Shown one piece after another: positions 41,766 through 53,559 of a stretch of DNA of 64,000 bases. Source of the DNA: Ceratorhiza oryzae-sativae (lineage: Eukaryota > Basidiomycota > Agaricomycetes > Cantharellales > Ceratobasidiaceae); assembly GCA_030998015.1 (NCBI GenBank), contig JARWMV010000025.1, positions 62,001 through 126,000 of the forward strand, written 5' to 3'. Numbering within the stretch: position 1 is the stretch's first letter; each line of letters opens with the position of its first letter. Made by a program: the position numbers and the translations under genes. The notes beneath the pieces are model-generated. The model was not told the DNA's origin. It made no database searches and saw nothing but the letters and a program-made list of their open reading frames with translations.

Positions 41766-44105
41766 CTGTAAATTCTTTTTCGTCCTCGGCATGTGTTCTT
41801 TATGTTGTTCAAAATTTGGGTATCGCTACTAAGCAGCCTAGCTTGCGGTGGTCCTCCCTCGGGCGTTATACATGCATAGCCTCAGTGAGGGCAACATCCT
41901 ATTTTTTTTTCTTCTTATTTGTGTTCTTATTTCTGGGACATTGTCTTGTTGATGTAATAGCTTTTATCACCCTGTATTCTACCATTTCTTTACTTGAATC
42001 AATAGATTATCGAGGAATTCTGGATGAGTCGTGACCCAATTCACTGGGAACAAGTGACCGAGCTTTTCCACATTTGACATGTCATCGGATATCGTTCCTG
42101 ATGTTACTCGACCTGGTTCCGCACACGACTTACCCAAAATAGCTAGTAAGTGCATCCCCTGTTTAGCACATATAGTCACATGAACTCAGTTGCTGTCATC
42201 AACACAGCACCAGTAGTCACCAGAAGATATCCGTCATGTCAACAATGGACTCTACGCGAGATCAGTGTGGCGGTAAACAACAAGACCACTGAGCGGGTGG
42301 CGTATAATATTCCAAACCTTGCCGAAAGGCATAAAAGTTACCGGTGCTATCGCTCAATACATCCCGGGTGCTGTACAATGCTCGTTTCCCGGAACTCCGC
42401 AAGTCTAGACCTCTGACCGGGAGCAATAGAGTGATGATTTTTGGGGCATTTTAGAGTCACCTTCTCCCCAATAATGAATGCAACTGATTGAGATTTTAAT
42501 TCTCCCCTTCCCAGATGTCCAGGACCTTCAAGCCCCAAACGATTTGTAACGAGATCTGCCTCGTTTGGTGCAGAGCGTCGATCTCAAACCCGACTCATGC
42601 TCCCAATTTTCTTTTCAAATTTGTAATGTAGACTAGACTTGAGCAAATACCTCATAAACGAGCCATAGTCATACTGATCTGAAGACGACGGGGTCTTTAC
42701 GCGAGCGCAGTTGGCAACTTTGAGGATTCGTCTTAGCGCCACTCAAGGAACTGGGCCAAGGTACACCCGCAGCGTATAGTCATTGTGCCTATATATTTCG
42801 ATAGCTATGGGTTTGTACATATATATAAAAGTGTTTTTTGTCGAGACGCCTGTGCAACCTCAACAGGACGACTGTTAAACGAAGAAACACAATACGTGAA
42901 AGTAAGTAATTCGCGCCTCAAGGCACTGTTAGTGCTTTGCGAGGTTTAAGCTAATTGTGGTCGATAACGATAGCTCTTCCGGCTTCCACATGTGGTTCAC
43001 CAAACGATGGATGACCAATTCAGTGGCCTTTATTCGAAGAAACATCCTTATAACCGTTGATGCGATTTACTGGTATATGCGGAGCGTCAATCGACCCAAC
43101 TGGTGGGACATTCACCTGGCACTAGGAGCCTTGCCGTCAATTCCCCTTGTTTTATGATTTTGCTGCTTAGCTTTTTATCATACCAAAAAATAAAAATAGT
43201 TCAAATGTGGGACTCCCCGTATGCATAATCCGCGTGAGTCTCTGCGTGGGTCTGCTTGTGGCAATCGAATAGGGTTAGTTGATCGGCGTTCTCATCGCTC
43301 GATTCGTCTATCCTCCATCGGCCAAATTCCTTTGTCTCCACGTCTCTTCAGGTGCTTCGTAGTCACCGGGACGATGTGGGAATTATCTTAGACTTGGAAG
43401 CACCCAATACAAATCAATCCTGTTCATCCTGTGGTTCTCTTTAGTCATCCACATACTTTTACCCGACGCGGGAGGCAAACTCATCTGTCACAGGGCGGCT
43501 AGTATTTTAGGGCCTTTTTGTGGCTGACCGTCATGGATCTGGTGAATGTGTGTTGCAATGCCTGATAGCGGTATTAGGGAGACTGCCGAGATAGAAATCT
43601 GATCTCGAGCGTATGGAGGCACTTCAAACAGGACGGACGAGGTGGTGTCACACCATAAAATCCCTCTGGTAATGACTCCTTGACATGATAGTGGGTGGCT
43701 AACCTGATATCAAACTACGAAGCAACCTCGGGTGTGCGAGTCACTCGAACCGTTTAGGCTATACGATTTCGGACATGGTTGTATTTACACTAGACGATCG
43801 GCCCATGCGAGTATGCTGTCAAGCTCTGAATGTGGACTAGGAATGCAGGAATGCGCTCATGACTTCTTGTTCCGCGTGATTTCTCACGTCAGTTTAACCG
43901 AACATGCTCAAACCGCTCGAAATTAAATCAATAGCCCGGTCAAAACCAAGCTACTGAGACGGAAGCTATGTTTTCAACACGGCCCGATTAAAAATACGGA
44001 TACAAATTACAAGAGTTGAGTGTCATTGTCCAAACCGAAACTAGGGGGAAGAAAGTGTCCCGCCTAGTGTGCGTAGTAGAGGTCGTAGGGGAAAACTTGA
44101 ACAAT
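41766..44105. other. Intergenic, converging 3' ends
   Basis: 2.3 kb with no recognised gene. Short frames (for example 42957-43157) have no family resemblance. A T-rich tract lies near 41901-41940 and a TATATATAAAA run near 42820. Confidence 0.5.
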
Positions 44106-46024
44106 TCAGGTGGCAATCTTCGAAGCAATGGGGGGAAGCAGCCCTCTTCCAGCTCGCTGAAGATCGACAGGAGTCAAAGGGGACGAGACCGGATATCCTG
44201 TATCCGATGCAAGGTTGTGTGTCTCCTGTGGCAATGATGCTCGAGTAGAAGCACTTGTTGCGGCAGAGACGGTGACTTGGGTGCGTATCTGTGGTCGTTT
44301 GATTTTGATGATCAAGCGAGTACTAGCCCGGTCGTCGTTCTCGACTAGGCTGGAGGAAGTAGTATGTGTCAAGTCGGTATTTCTTGATTGGTATGCCCGC
44401 GATCCACAAGTAGGAGGGTACTGTGGAGAGGGTGATACCTTTCGTCTGGGCCTTCTGATCGGCATTGTGCTTGAAGACCCTAAATCGAGTTCCTCAGGTA
44501 CCCTCTTTCGACGATTACCATTGTCTGCAGGCTTCCTAGTAGACTTCGTCTGTGTTAAACTGCGGCTGTCTGTTCGCGGACCGGTGGGTGTGTCAGATCC
44601 GGCGAGTTTCGAGTCCTGCTCTAGCCCCGCCTGGTACTCCTTGAAGCCAAGCGCGAATGTCTGGACGTCACCTTGGACCCAAACGTCGAATACGCCGTCC
44701 CACTCTCGCGCAGGGACCGGAAAATCGAGATTAAGGTAGATAGTTTTCACTGCCGCCGGTGCGTCGTCGTTGGCATCCGAGTTTGGGAGCGGGTGCAGTG
44801 CCTTTGCAAACTCGCGGACAATCCGCTTGGCACCAGGTATTCGTAGACTAGTTCCTGCTACGATGAGTACGTCGTCCCCTCCTCGCTTCTTGCGTGCGGA
44901 CCCCGCTCTGCTAAGTTGCCCACTGCCGAGACCTATCAGGTCTCGCCTAACGCACTCTCCAACCCTCTCAGCCTCTCCTTCGCGATGAGGCTCGTTGTAG
45001 AGAACCACGCTGGGACGTAAGCGAGAGACACCTCTTGTGCGTTTGCCGACTAAGCGGCGGGTTCCATCTAATTCCGCACACTGAGGGCAAGCCAAGGGAT
45101 TCCCAGAGCCCAGAGATTCAATATTCTCAGGAGTATGAAGAGGCAGGGTCAGATGACACGATGGACAGTAGAGGTTTTGAAGTGTCCCATGTAGAGGTAT
45201 ACAACGGGGTAGTTGGGGTGCAGTTGTAGGCATTGGCGTCTGAGAGGGCGATGTTATGGCCGACGAGTTTGTAGAATGGGGCGGGGTGGATGGTTCAGGG
45301 GGGGAAACCGGCACAGGAGAGATATCAGAGGAGCTACCACGGGCATGCATCGGCGCAGAAGATGTATGGGATGACGGGGCCATCTTGCGTTTTCGACGAG
45401 GCGGAAAGGTAGGTATCCCAAAGCTTAGGCCAGCACGTTCCTCCAGGGCATCAATGTTCTGAGTGTAGACACGTAAAAGCTGGCCACGGGCGTCCAGGCC
45501 TTGTAGCATTGAATGGAATGGTGTAGGTTGAGCTGTCTCTGAGAGTGTCGCTAGGTGTGATATCATTTTGTAGAATAAAGACATTGTCTCCTCCGACTGT
45601 AGGGGTTAAATTGTATGTGGTAATAATACACAAAAAGACTCTTACTTTGAATACCGCTGAGTCGAACAGATCCCGCCCAGATGTAATATTCTCTTTTGGG
45701 TGCTCTCGCTTCAAGCTTTGAAACAGACCGTTCGATGAACGAAAATCGGGTATCCCTGCATAAACTGATATTCCAGCACCTATGTATCATACTGTTCAAG
45801 TTTCAAAGATGATAATCCAATACCTGAGGCATACCGCACAGGACAACGACCCGCCTCGCATCATTAATGGCGCTATATACCTCGCACAGCTTTCCAGAGC
45901 TGTTGTCTGCTAGTTTGGCACATGAGGGTATTTGGGAAGAGCCAGAATAGTTATCCAGAGAGACTACAGACGTAAACGGGGGTGTCGAAGGCATCGCTGG
46001 GTGCCAAGGTGCAGCCGAGATCAT
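44106..46024 (-). CDS. Sirtuin, NAD-dependent protein deacetylase (Hst3/Hst4-like)
   Basis: Three exons (complement 46024-45835, 45779-45646, 45596-44106) give an intact 604-residue protein. The Rossmann motif GAGIS crosses the first junction (VVVLCGAGISVYAGIPDFRS). TQNIDALEERAGL, the catalytic-His segment PLHGTLQNLYC, the zinc Cys pairs CPSC and CPQC, RPSVVLYNEPH and VAGTSLRIPGAKRIVREFAKAL follow. A Ser/Pro-rich insert of about 60 residues sits between TQNID and the catalytic His. The C-terminal 190 residues are low complexity and basic, with a possible nuclear signal (IRRPRRK). This fits the Hst3/Hst4 type, which removes H3K56 acetylation; subfamily assignment is inference. It is divergent from SEM1 with a 100-bp shared promoter. 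Confidence 0.9.
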
Positions 46025-46124
46025 CTTCGTTGCCGCAACGATCGAATCGGTTTAGGGCAGGTCATGCCCAACTTGTCAGCTCAGGGCGCCTAAGGCTACG
46101 CGTCTCCCCTTGACCTTGTCCACC
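46025..46124. promoter_or_regulatory. 100-bp bidirectional promoter, sirtuin / SEM1
   Basis: Only 100 bp separate the two start codons, so both genes must initiate from this interval or inside each other's 5' ends. SEM1 starts in a good fungal context (CACCATG). No TATA box is evident, as is usual for housekeeping bidirectional promoters. Confidence 0.7.
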
Positions 46125-46566
46125 ATGAGCTCCTCGACCACTAAGCCCGCGGACGCGAAGATGGAAGTCGATACTCCGAATAAGAAGCAAATACCGGCTC
46201 TTGGAGTCTTGGAGGAAGACGACGAATTTGAGGAGTTTCCCGCGCAAGGTGTGCCATCTCCATTAACTATATGGCACTCTCCACCTTCTGAACCACACGA
46301 TGCCTAGACTGGGAGGACCGAGATACAGACATTGCGAATCTCACAAACCCGTCTGCTTCTGGCGCATCGAAGAATACGGTTGACAATCTGTGGGAGGATA
46401 ATTGGGATGATGATGTCGAAGATGATTTTAGCAAACAGTTGAGGCAAGTGCTCCATCCCTCATACCAGCAACTCGGTCTTTACCCTCGGTGCACCTGAAC
46501 AGGGAGGAAGTCGCAAAACAGCAGGCTTCTTCTCGATCTAGTGAGCCCCAACCTATGACTCATTAA
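46125..46566 (+). CDS. SEM1: 26S proteasome lid subunit Sem1/DSS1
   Basis: Three exons (46125-46248, 46308-46443, 46503-46566) give a 107-residue acidic protein. The two family blocks are both present: EEDDEFEEFPAQDW and LWEDNWDDDDVEDDFSKQLR. They bind proteasome lid subunits and, in other complexes, BRCA2 or the TREX-2 mRNA-export complex. The helix following (EEVAKQQA) is shortened and ends in a Ser-rich tail. Intron 2 (46444-46502) is GC-AG with donor GAG|GCAAGT; the frame closes only with that donor. Confidence 0.93.
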
Positions 46567-48387
46567 TTCCCGCGGAGGTACGCTCTTTCATGCTTCGCCT
46601 ACCCACTCTCGTATATTCTAACCGAATCAATAGCTTATTTCAAGCTACAACAGTCTAGACGGTTCCATCGGGCAGTATCAATCCATGTATTCAATGAACA
46701 TGTGCACCGAAGTTTGAAAGCCTGTTTTAAGGGGTGGAGCCAACTGTTTCCGCGTGAAGCATACGAGCCTCGTGGGCTATCTTGGGTCGCCAACTTGACT
46801 TGCTCTCAATGACTCCTGAGCAAGTTGGAATCCACACAGCAAGGAGAAGCCGAAATATGGGACCATAAGTGGGTTGTACAGGGAGCCAGTTTCTGGACGC
46901 AAAGAGCGTCCTTCTTGAGCCAGCCTATTGGCACCACCACGGACTTTGGTGATCAACCGATATTGAAGATGTCGGATCTATGGGTAACAACTCAACCTCT
47001 CCCTCGAGCACAATGGGACTGGAATTACCAAAATGAGCGCACACTTTGATGGTTTGCCCTTTAGTCCCCATCTCTAATTCCACCATGCGCCAGAGGCTGA
47101 ACGAAGGAAATGGATATCAAAGCGTTAAATGCCACCAAGCCGTGTATGAAACCTTGGATTGGCCGTCGTGAACGACCTGCTGGTCCAAAAAGGCCCGCGC
47201 ATCGCGAAGAGAAGCAACGCCACCAAACGTTGATCGACATTCAACGCCAGGGCCTGACAACCACCGGTCATCCTACACGTGACCTTCAGTCAATCATGGG
47301 CGAGAAGCTGAATGCTATGCGCTGGAATGTCAGGTTTACTCCTCGGACGTGCAAAAGCTCCGGTTTTTACCAACAACAGCCTCAAGGCCGTCGAGCTTGC
47401 CGCCCGCGGCCGGCGGCGTCCATTTTTACGTCAGAACACAGGTAGTATTTCCTGGGCCGGGTTCTCCAAATCGTAGAAAACACCGTTTGGCATCGCTCGA
47501 GGTCAATTTGCGCTAATATAATTTATTGTTTGAGTACGTCTCCCCTCAGCGGTGACTAACGAATTTATTAACGAAACTCACCGCAAACCCCGCAACATAC
47601 CTCCCCGGCTTGTATTTGAGAACCACGGCAACACGATTCCAAACCCCAGAATTGCCTCACGCGAGCCCCATTATAAACGATTATTTGAATTTGTTCTTTT
47701 ATTACTGTCAGTGAGCACATATCTGAACTAGTAAGCCAATCACAAAGGGGTCGACCACCGCCCCCGGATATAATATAGCCCATGCTCATAGGCTGTTCTT
47801 TTTATTTATTTAAAAAATCAATCATGCTGTGTCTGAACCACACTCGATGTCCAAATTCCTTCTAAATAAAGTGTAGAAGCTGTTGGCGAGAGTAATAATA
47901 TGTCCAAGACGGTTGAAGCAAAGAACGGCTAATTCCAGAAATTATGGTGGGTGCAGGGCCGACTCCGTCTCAAAGATTGTGGCGTCAGAGAAACAGTCGG
48001 CGGACCATAAACCCCATGCATACTTGATGAAATGTCGACAAACCTAGCCATCGTGAGAAGCGGCCGAACAGAGTCAAGCAGGTTGAGGTTCTGCCGAGTC
48101 AAGCTAATTGCAGCTAAGATCCAGTAAAGGGTATTTACTTTACGCATAGAGCCCTTTCGATCGGGATTCGACTCGGTTATGTGAGAGCGGTCCCATCAAG
48201 GCGGGGATAATGCGAGAGCCGAGCGAGTCATGCCACGCCGGAGGCCGGCGGTTCTCAATAATGCTGGGATCATGGATAAAACACCAACTCGGAGGCTAGA
48301 GTGTCAAACCCTGAATCGATCGCCGCGGCTATATCCTGTTGAGCAACGAAGCTATGAAAACAGGTCGAGATGGTTGGTTATTAGCAA
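46567..48387. other. Intergenic
   Basis: No supported gene. Frames at 46825-47049 and 47110-47445 have no recognisable domain. The right end abuts the inverted-repeat element. Confidence 0.45.
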
Positions 48388-49127
48388 CATCAGGAAAACG
48401 AGCCGCGTCTAATTAGCTCTAAACAGCGCGTTGAGCTGGTCGAGGGCCCCGAGATGAAACCTGCAATCGTTAGCGCTCTTGAGAGCTCATAAGAGCTCGA
48501 CCGGCACGGGGTAGAATCGGACTCCGATGTCAGTTAGTTGGAAATTGAGTGATGTCCATATATGCGTGTCGAAGTCTCCTATTGGCTAGTGATTTTGTGG
48601 CAGTGAATAAAGTTATTTGCATTATTCATCAATATCTGGAACTAGCGGGGCGTTTTGAATGGTTTTAATGCCAGTAGATGCGCAAAGCAAAACTACCCCC
48701 GTGTGCATGATGGGCGACTAAGTAAACATTGCTACCACCTTCGTGGGTGACTTCACATGAGTGGAATGGCTATGTTCAGGCCAACAGATCAAGTCAGCCC
48801 CACTCTAGCGAACAACTGTAGTAGGTGTGGCATGTGGAGGCATGCACAGCCATGATTAATCTGCCGATAGGCGAGGCTGCGATATCACGCATGTATGAAC
48901 TGTATCTATCAAATGTTCCATTTATGACCACTGTTGGCGTTATCTGCCAGGGTAAGCCGATATCACTCAATTGCCAACTAACTGACATCGGAGTCCGATT
49001 CTACCCCGTGCCGGTCGAGCTCTTATGAGCTCTCAAGAGCGCTAACGATTGCAGGTTTCATCTCGGGGCCCTCGACCAGCTCAACGCGCTGTTTAGAGCT
49101 AATTAGACGCGGCTCGTTTTCCTGATG
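48388..49127. mobile_element. Non-autonomous foldback/MITE-like element with 165-bp inverted repeats
   Basis: The left arm (48388-48553) and right arm (48962-49127) are reverse complements over about 166 bp with a single visible mismatch (TTGGAAATTG versus TTGGCAATTG). The spacer is 408 bp and has no transposase-like frame. The termini read CATCAGGAAAACGAG inward. No clean target-site duplication is visible; the 8 bp outside the CAGG ends match at only 5 of 8. The arms contain GAGCTCATAAGAGCTC, itself a small palindrome. Such high arm identity suggests a recent insertion or arm homogenisation. Confidence 0.8.
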
Positions 49128-50480
49128 AAAATAAATCAATGACGCCGGTAATTCTTCAGAGATCGCTCCGACTGTTCATCCGTCGTGACAGAGCTAAATA
49201 CACGCCTATCTCGAAGAGGCAGGAAGAGATGAAACGAAATCAGATCCATGCTGCTATACACTTTTTGCATAGCCAAAGTTCCACTTGGTGGCCAGCGGTT
49301 GCTTTACTGGCGATCACAAAATAGCGATACCATCGCACTCTGGAGCCGGAAGAGGAGAATATATAAACATGATGTAGCTTTTGGGGAATACTATGAGGGG
49401 TGATACATGCGAGGGCCCCAAGTAAGCTCAATATGCCAACTTGCGCGCAAATTTATCGCTTAGACGCCCGAATAGTTGCTAGTGTGACAGTTTCAGACAA
49501 CGGGCCGTGGGTCAAGAAATATATTTCCTATCCCCACGATGCATCCTACAGACACGAGCCAATTATATATAGTTCCGCTGTTGTGCTTCGCGGAGCCAAC
49601 GGAGCAGCGCTATTACAGGACCGGAATCCCGCGAGCCTAACCCCCACGCTATCCCAGTAACAGATGCTTGCGGATATCGGAGCGGCCGACTGGGGAAAAA
49701 ATCCTAAGCAAAGGTAGCATTGTCGTCTGTTACCTCTTCTAGTTCGAGAGGGATGGTTAGAATATCACACTGACTGGTTTCGAACGATTGCGCTCGGCCA
49801 AAACGCGAATATCTAGCTAGCGTGTGGCAACGCCGCAAGGTCTAACGATGCTTTTGAGCGCTCACGAGACCCGAAGTAGCACGTGCTATTAGCGCTACTG
49901 GGATCTAGTAACCGCGCGAAAGCATCGTTAGACCTGTGGAGCTAGTCCACGCGGGCTAGATATCCGGGGTTTGGCTGAGTGGGTCGACGGTCAACTTACC
50001 ATCCAAGAATAATCGACAATATTGATCCAGATGACCACTGCGTTGAACAAATTGGCAAAACCCCCAATTAACAGTCAAAGAAACACCCGAGAGACTGTAC
50101 AGTTGAGTCTCAGGCTTGGTCATGAGTGAACTAGGATACAGGTCACCCAGCAAGTTCCATTGTAGCAGATACAATCTTCTCTATTGAATACCACATGTAT
50201 GTGAACCTAGACTCGCACATGTCCGTTTTAGCCAATAAAAGTTAGGATGTTAGACAAAGATAGCGTGCTTCAATTGTATATCGTCGTAATTTCTGCGACA
50301 TTAGCGACAAACTGTAACGACATTACCAAGTGCTGACATGGCGGCGTCGAAGCTACTCATGCACAATGCTTAAAGAAGGGTTTCCAGTCAAACAATACAG
50401 CATTCTGATTCTCAAGATATAGAACATCCTCAAGAACATTTCACCATGAAGGGAAAGGGCACGGGAAACACTTAACACCG
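49127..50480. other. Intergenic with a small foldback element
   Basis: It contains the 98-bp structured repeat at 49838-49935 and otherwise only short frames without family resemblance. The right end is the 3' flank of the permease gene. Confidence 0.5.
49838..49935. repeat. 98-bp miniature foldback element
   Basis: AGGTCTAACGATGCTTT (49838-49854) and its exact reverse complement (49919-49935) enclose a core. The core holds a perfect 12-bp palindrome, TAGCACGTGCTA (49877-49888), and a further AGTAGC/GCTACT pair. Folded, it would make one long interrupted hairpin. There are no obvious direct repeats at the ends. Confidence 0.7.
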
Positions 50481-53099
50481 CTAATAGGGGGACTTTTCTT
50501 TGTCTTTTTCAGGATTGCCGGACGGTACTTCACCGACGCTATCCATATCGCTAATTGAGCCGAGACCCATCTTGGTAGTGTCGTACCCATGCTGCGCCAG
50601 ATATGCGCGGAACTATTATACCAAAAGGTGGTTAGACTAAGACAATGGTTAACATGTGCACCCGCACTCACCTTTTCGTCTTCGTCTCGCATTCCGTCGT
50701 GCGACAACGGACGGATGAAGAAAAGCGTAATCAAAGCACTGAAAACAGCCAATCCTAGTATACAACTGATGAGCCAAGGTGTGGGTTCCGTTCAAGCTTA
50801 ACCTACCACTTCCAACCCAGAATGGGCCTGTGTTACCCTTCGTGGAGCTTGAACCGCCAAACGCTGATCAATAGAAATTAATTCCAGCATACATTAGTGG
50901 ATATGCACACATACCGTCGATCATCGGTGGGAAGGCTATCACGCGGCGAGTGAATACAGATAGCATTAAACGAGAACCGTTAGATAAACCTACCCCAAGT
51001 GCCAACGAATGCCCCAACCTTGCCGATGGCAGCGGCGACGCCATAGAATTGTCCACGCACGGCTGTTGGACCGCTCTTGGATGCCAACAAACCAAGGCAG
51101 TTTCCTGGACCAAGTTCCCCAAAAGAAAGGAAGATACCATAGAGGACCTGTAGTAATTACTTTAGATATGTTGGCCGCTTTAAGAGGTATTCTGAATAGG
51201 CCGTACCGCGAACCCTGCAATATGTTTCTGCAAGCTGATTGGAGGTGAAGGGATTCAGGTAATTCCTCTCAAAAAGAAAAGGTGACGTACCTAACGTATC
51301 CACCACTCATTCCGAACCCGATTATGGCTTGGCATATCAGTCCTACTATCTATACATACCCCGTCGTCTCTAAGGGTTTAACCTGCACACAGGTCATACG
51401 ATACTCACCATAGTGTATTTGGGACCGAGCCAGTCGACCACAAATGCGCCGATGACGGTTCCCGGAATGTAGAACAAGCTAGATGTATAAGCAGTCAATT
51501 GCCGGAAAGAATATCGAAGAGTTGGGACGTACTTGATAACCACATTCCATCCAAAGATAACGTACAGGCTTTTGGTATCTCCGATGATGTTATCCACGAT
51601 AGTGGATGAGTAGATGCCGAACTTAAAGTAATCTGATCTGAGTAACAACAAAGGATGACCGTGGATAGCGATGAGCTTACGGGGTAGCTGCAATACAGGT
51701 TGTTGTCAATAGTATACTAAGTTCCGAGTAAGCAGTACGAAAGGTACCTACGTGATGAAGTCGTAAATGAACCTAAGCACCGAGAGGGTCAAAAGATCGA
51801 GATTAAATGAACATCAAGATTGAACCTTACCAAGTCAAACTGATGGCAGCCAGGCTCCCCCAGTAACGCTTGAAGATCAGCCAGTAAGGAACCTTTGCGT
51901 TACGCATAGAGTCCCTCTGGTAGCGAGTCGGTTCGGTCATTCGGAGACGCCAAAGTAGAACAGCCAACGCAGGGAAAACACCGAGAGCGAGGGATCCACG
52001 CCATACTGCACGAAGATGATTCAATCCAAAGCTGGGAGTAACCAACATCAGAAGAAACATCGAAGATGGAATGTGTCGAGGCTTACATCCAAAGTAATAC
52101 GAGTGGTGTAAATGCCGAAATCACGAACCCGGTATCGATCATAGTGTCTATACAAGCGATGAGTGATTGCATAGCCGAAGGATGCCACGCGCTTACTGGT
52201 AGCCAGAGCAAACCAGCGGTGCTGCGCATTCTTGGAAATCCCATCCTCTTCCGATTGTTCAGACGCAGCAACAGAACCAGAGGGATATTCCGCCCCAACC
52301 TATAGGAGAGTTAATGCCAAGTTGATGGCTCGGAATGAATATGACGTACGCCAATCCCTAACAAGAAACTGCGGAGATTTCGGTCACCTCGAAATGAAAT
52401 TGAGTTCAGAAACAGGAAGCGATCTTACCGACAAGCGCTAAGCATAGCAAGCATCCCTCCGATGCTGCCATGTGCCCCTGATGAACACGCGGAGAGGAAG
52501 GAAAACACAGCGACAATGACCGTGGCAGACATCTAACGAACGGTATTAGGTGCAGCGTATTGGACGAAGTAACTTGTCCTACCATCCCAAACTTGCGTCC
52601 GACTTTATCACTAAGATAGCCAAACAACAACTAGGGGACCGAGTTGACACAAAGCAGCACAGAGATCGAGAGAAAGACTAACCATTCCGACGATGGTCCT
52701 GCAAAGGCAAGTGATGAAAGCGTTGTCCCATAGTTATGCTTCGCAAGCTCCTCTGGATAGAGTCGTCGGAGTACTAAAATTGGTCATGAGCCCAATGCAC
52801 GACCGAACCGAATTCATGGTACATACTCGTGTTGACTATACAAACGAACTGATGAGATATACGAAAAGAGGCCCTAAATGCAATCGCTTACCACTTCCAA
52901 TAACACCATTGGCATATCCTACAACCTCCCGATGAGAACGCAGGCTGTTTGAAATGAAAACAACATACCGTCCGAGAACAGTGCCGTGCCACACCTGAGG
53001 CAGGGTCAATAACGCACATCGAATAACTGGTCGCACGACTGACGCAAAAATGAGAGAAACTTGCGAGAGCCCAAAAGGTCGAGCCTGAGGTTCAGCCAT
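50481..53099 (-). CDS. MFS permease, Git1-like glycerophosphodiester/phosphate transporter (one frame break)
   Basis: A chain of roughly 17 short exons on the minus strand runs from ATG 53099 to TAG 50481. Landmarks in order are [17 protein letters not shown] (TM1), [28 protein letters not shown] (MFS loop 2-3), [100 protein letters not shown] and GNTGPFW. The ASEQSEE and [12 protein letters not shown] blocks are characteristic of fungal Git1-type glycerophosphoinositol/glycerophosphocholine permeases of the plasma membrane. The exon ending in TM2 needs one base more near 52698-52699: it reads AFAGPSSEW where AFAGTIVGM is expected. Not every exon boundary was checked. Confidence 0.82.
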
Positions 53100-53468
53100 C
53101 GTCGGTGGCGGAGGGGAGAGGGCACAGGCTGCCTGCCAGAGGGGCCTATTGCCGGTACTTATTGCCTCCGTTGGGACCACGTGTGTGTGTGCCAAAGAAC
53201 GCGATTGGTTCTCTTGGCCGTGATGGCTAGGGGGTTTGAAAATAGCACACTTCGCAGGCGCCACTCCAAGCTGCCGAAGTGTTTGTGCCGATACCGCCGG
53301 GCACCAGTCATCACGAGGCAAGCCCCAATGTGGTGAAACCCCTTAGCCGACTATTTTCTTTCCGTTCCCGGAGACGTCCATGCGCGTCATTATCAAGATC
53401 CCGGTATGGTTATTCGCCTAGGTATCAACACTCACGGTTCATACTGCGGCTATGGGACCCTCTGCTAA

Positions 53469-53559
53469 GCCGTGTTGGCTCAATGGTAGAGCGTCGCCCT
53501 CCTACAAGTCACGCGATTTGTTCAGGCGAAGGCTGCGGGTTCGAGTCCCGTGCTCGGTA
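53469..53559 (+). tRNA. tRNA-Arg (anticodon CCT) with a 19-nt intron
   Basis: The internal promoter boxes are clear: A box TGGCTCAATGGTAGAGC and B box GGTTCGAGTCC. The D stem is GCTC/GAGC, the anticodon stem TCGCC/GGCGA and the T stem GCGGG/CCCGT. The anticodon loop is C-T-CCT-A then A after removal of 53505-53523, the canonical intron site after position 37. The CCT anticodon reads AGG (Arg). The acceptor stem GCCGTGT/GCTCGGT has one T-T mismatch and two G-T pairs, so slight degeneration is possible. Confidence 0.82.
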
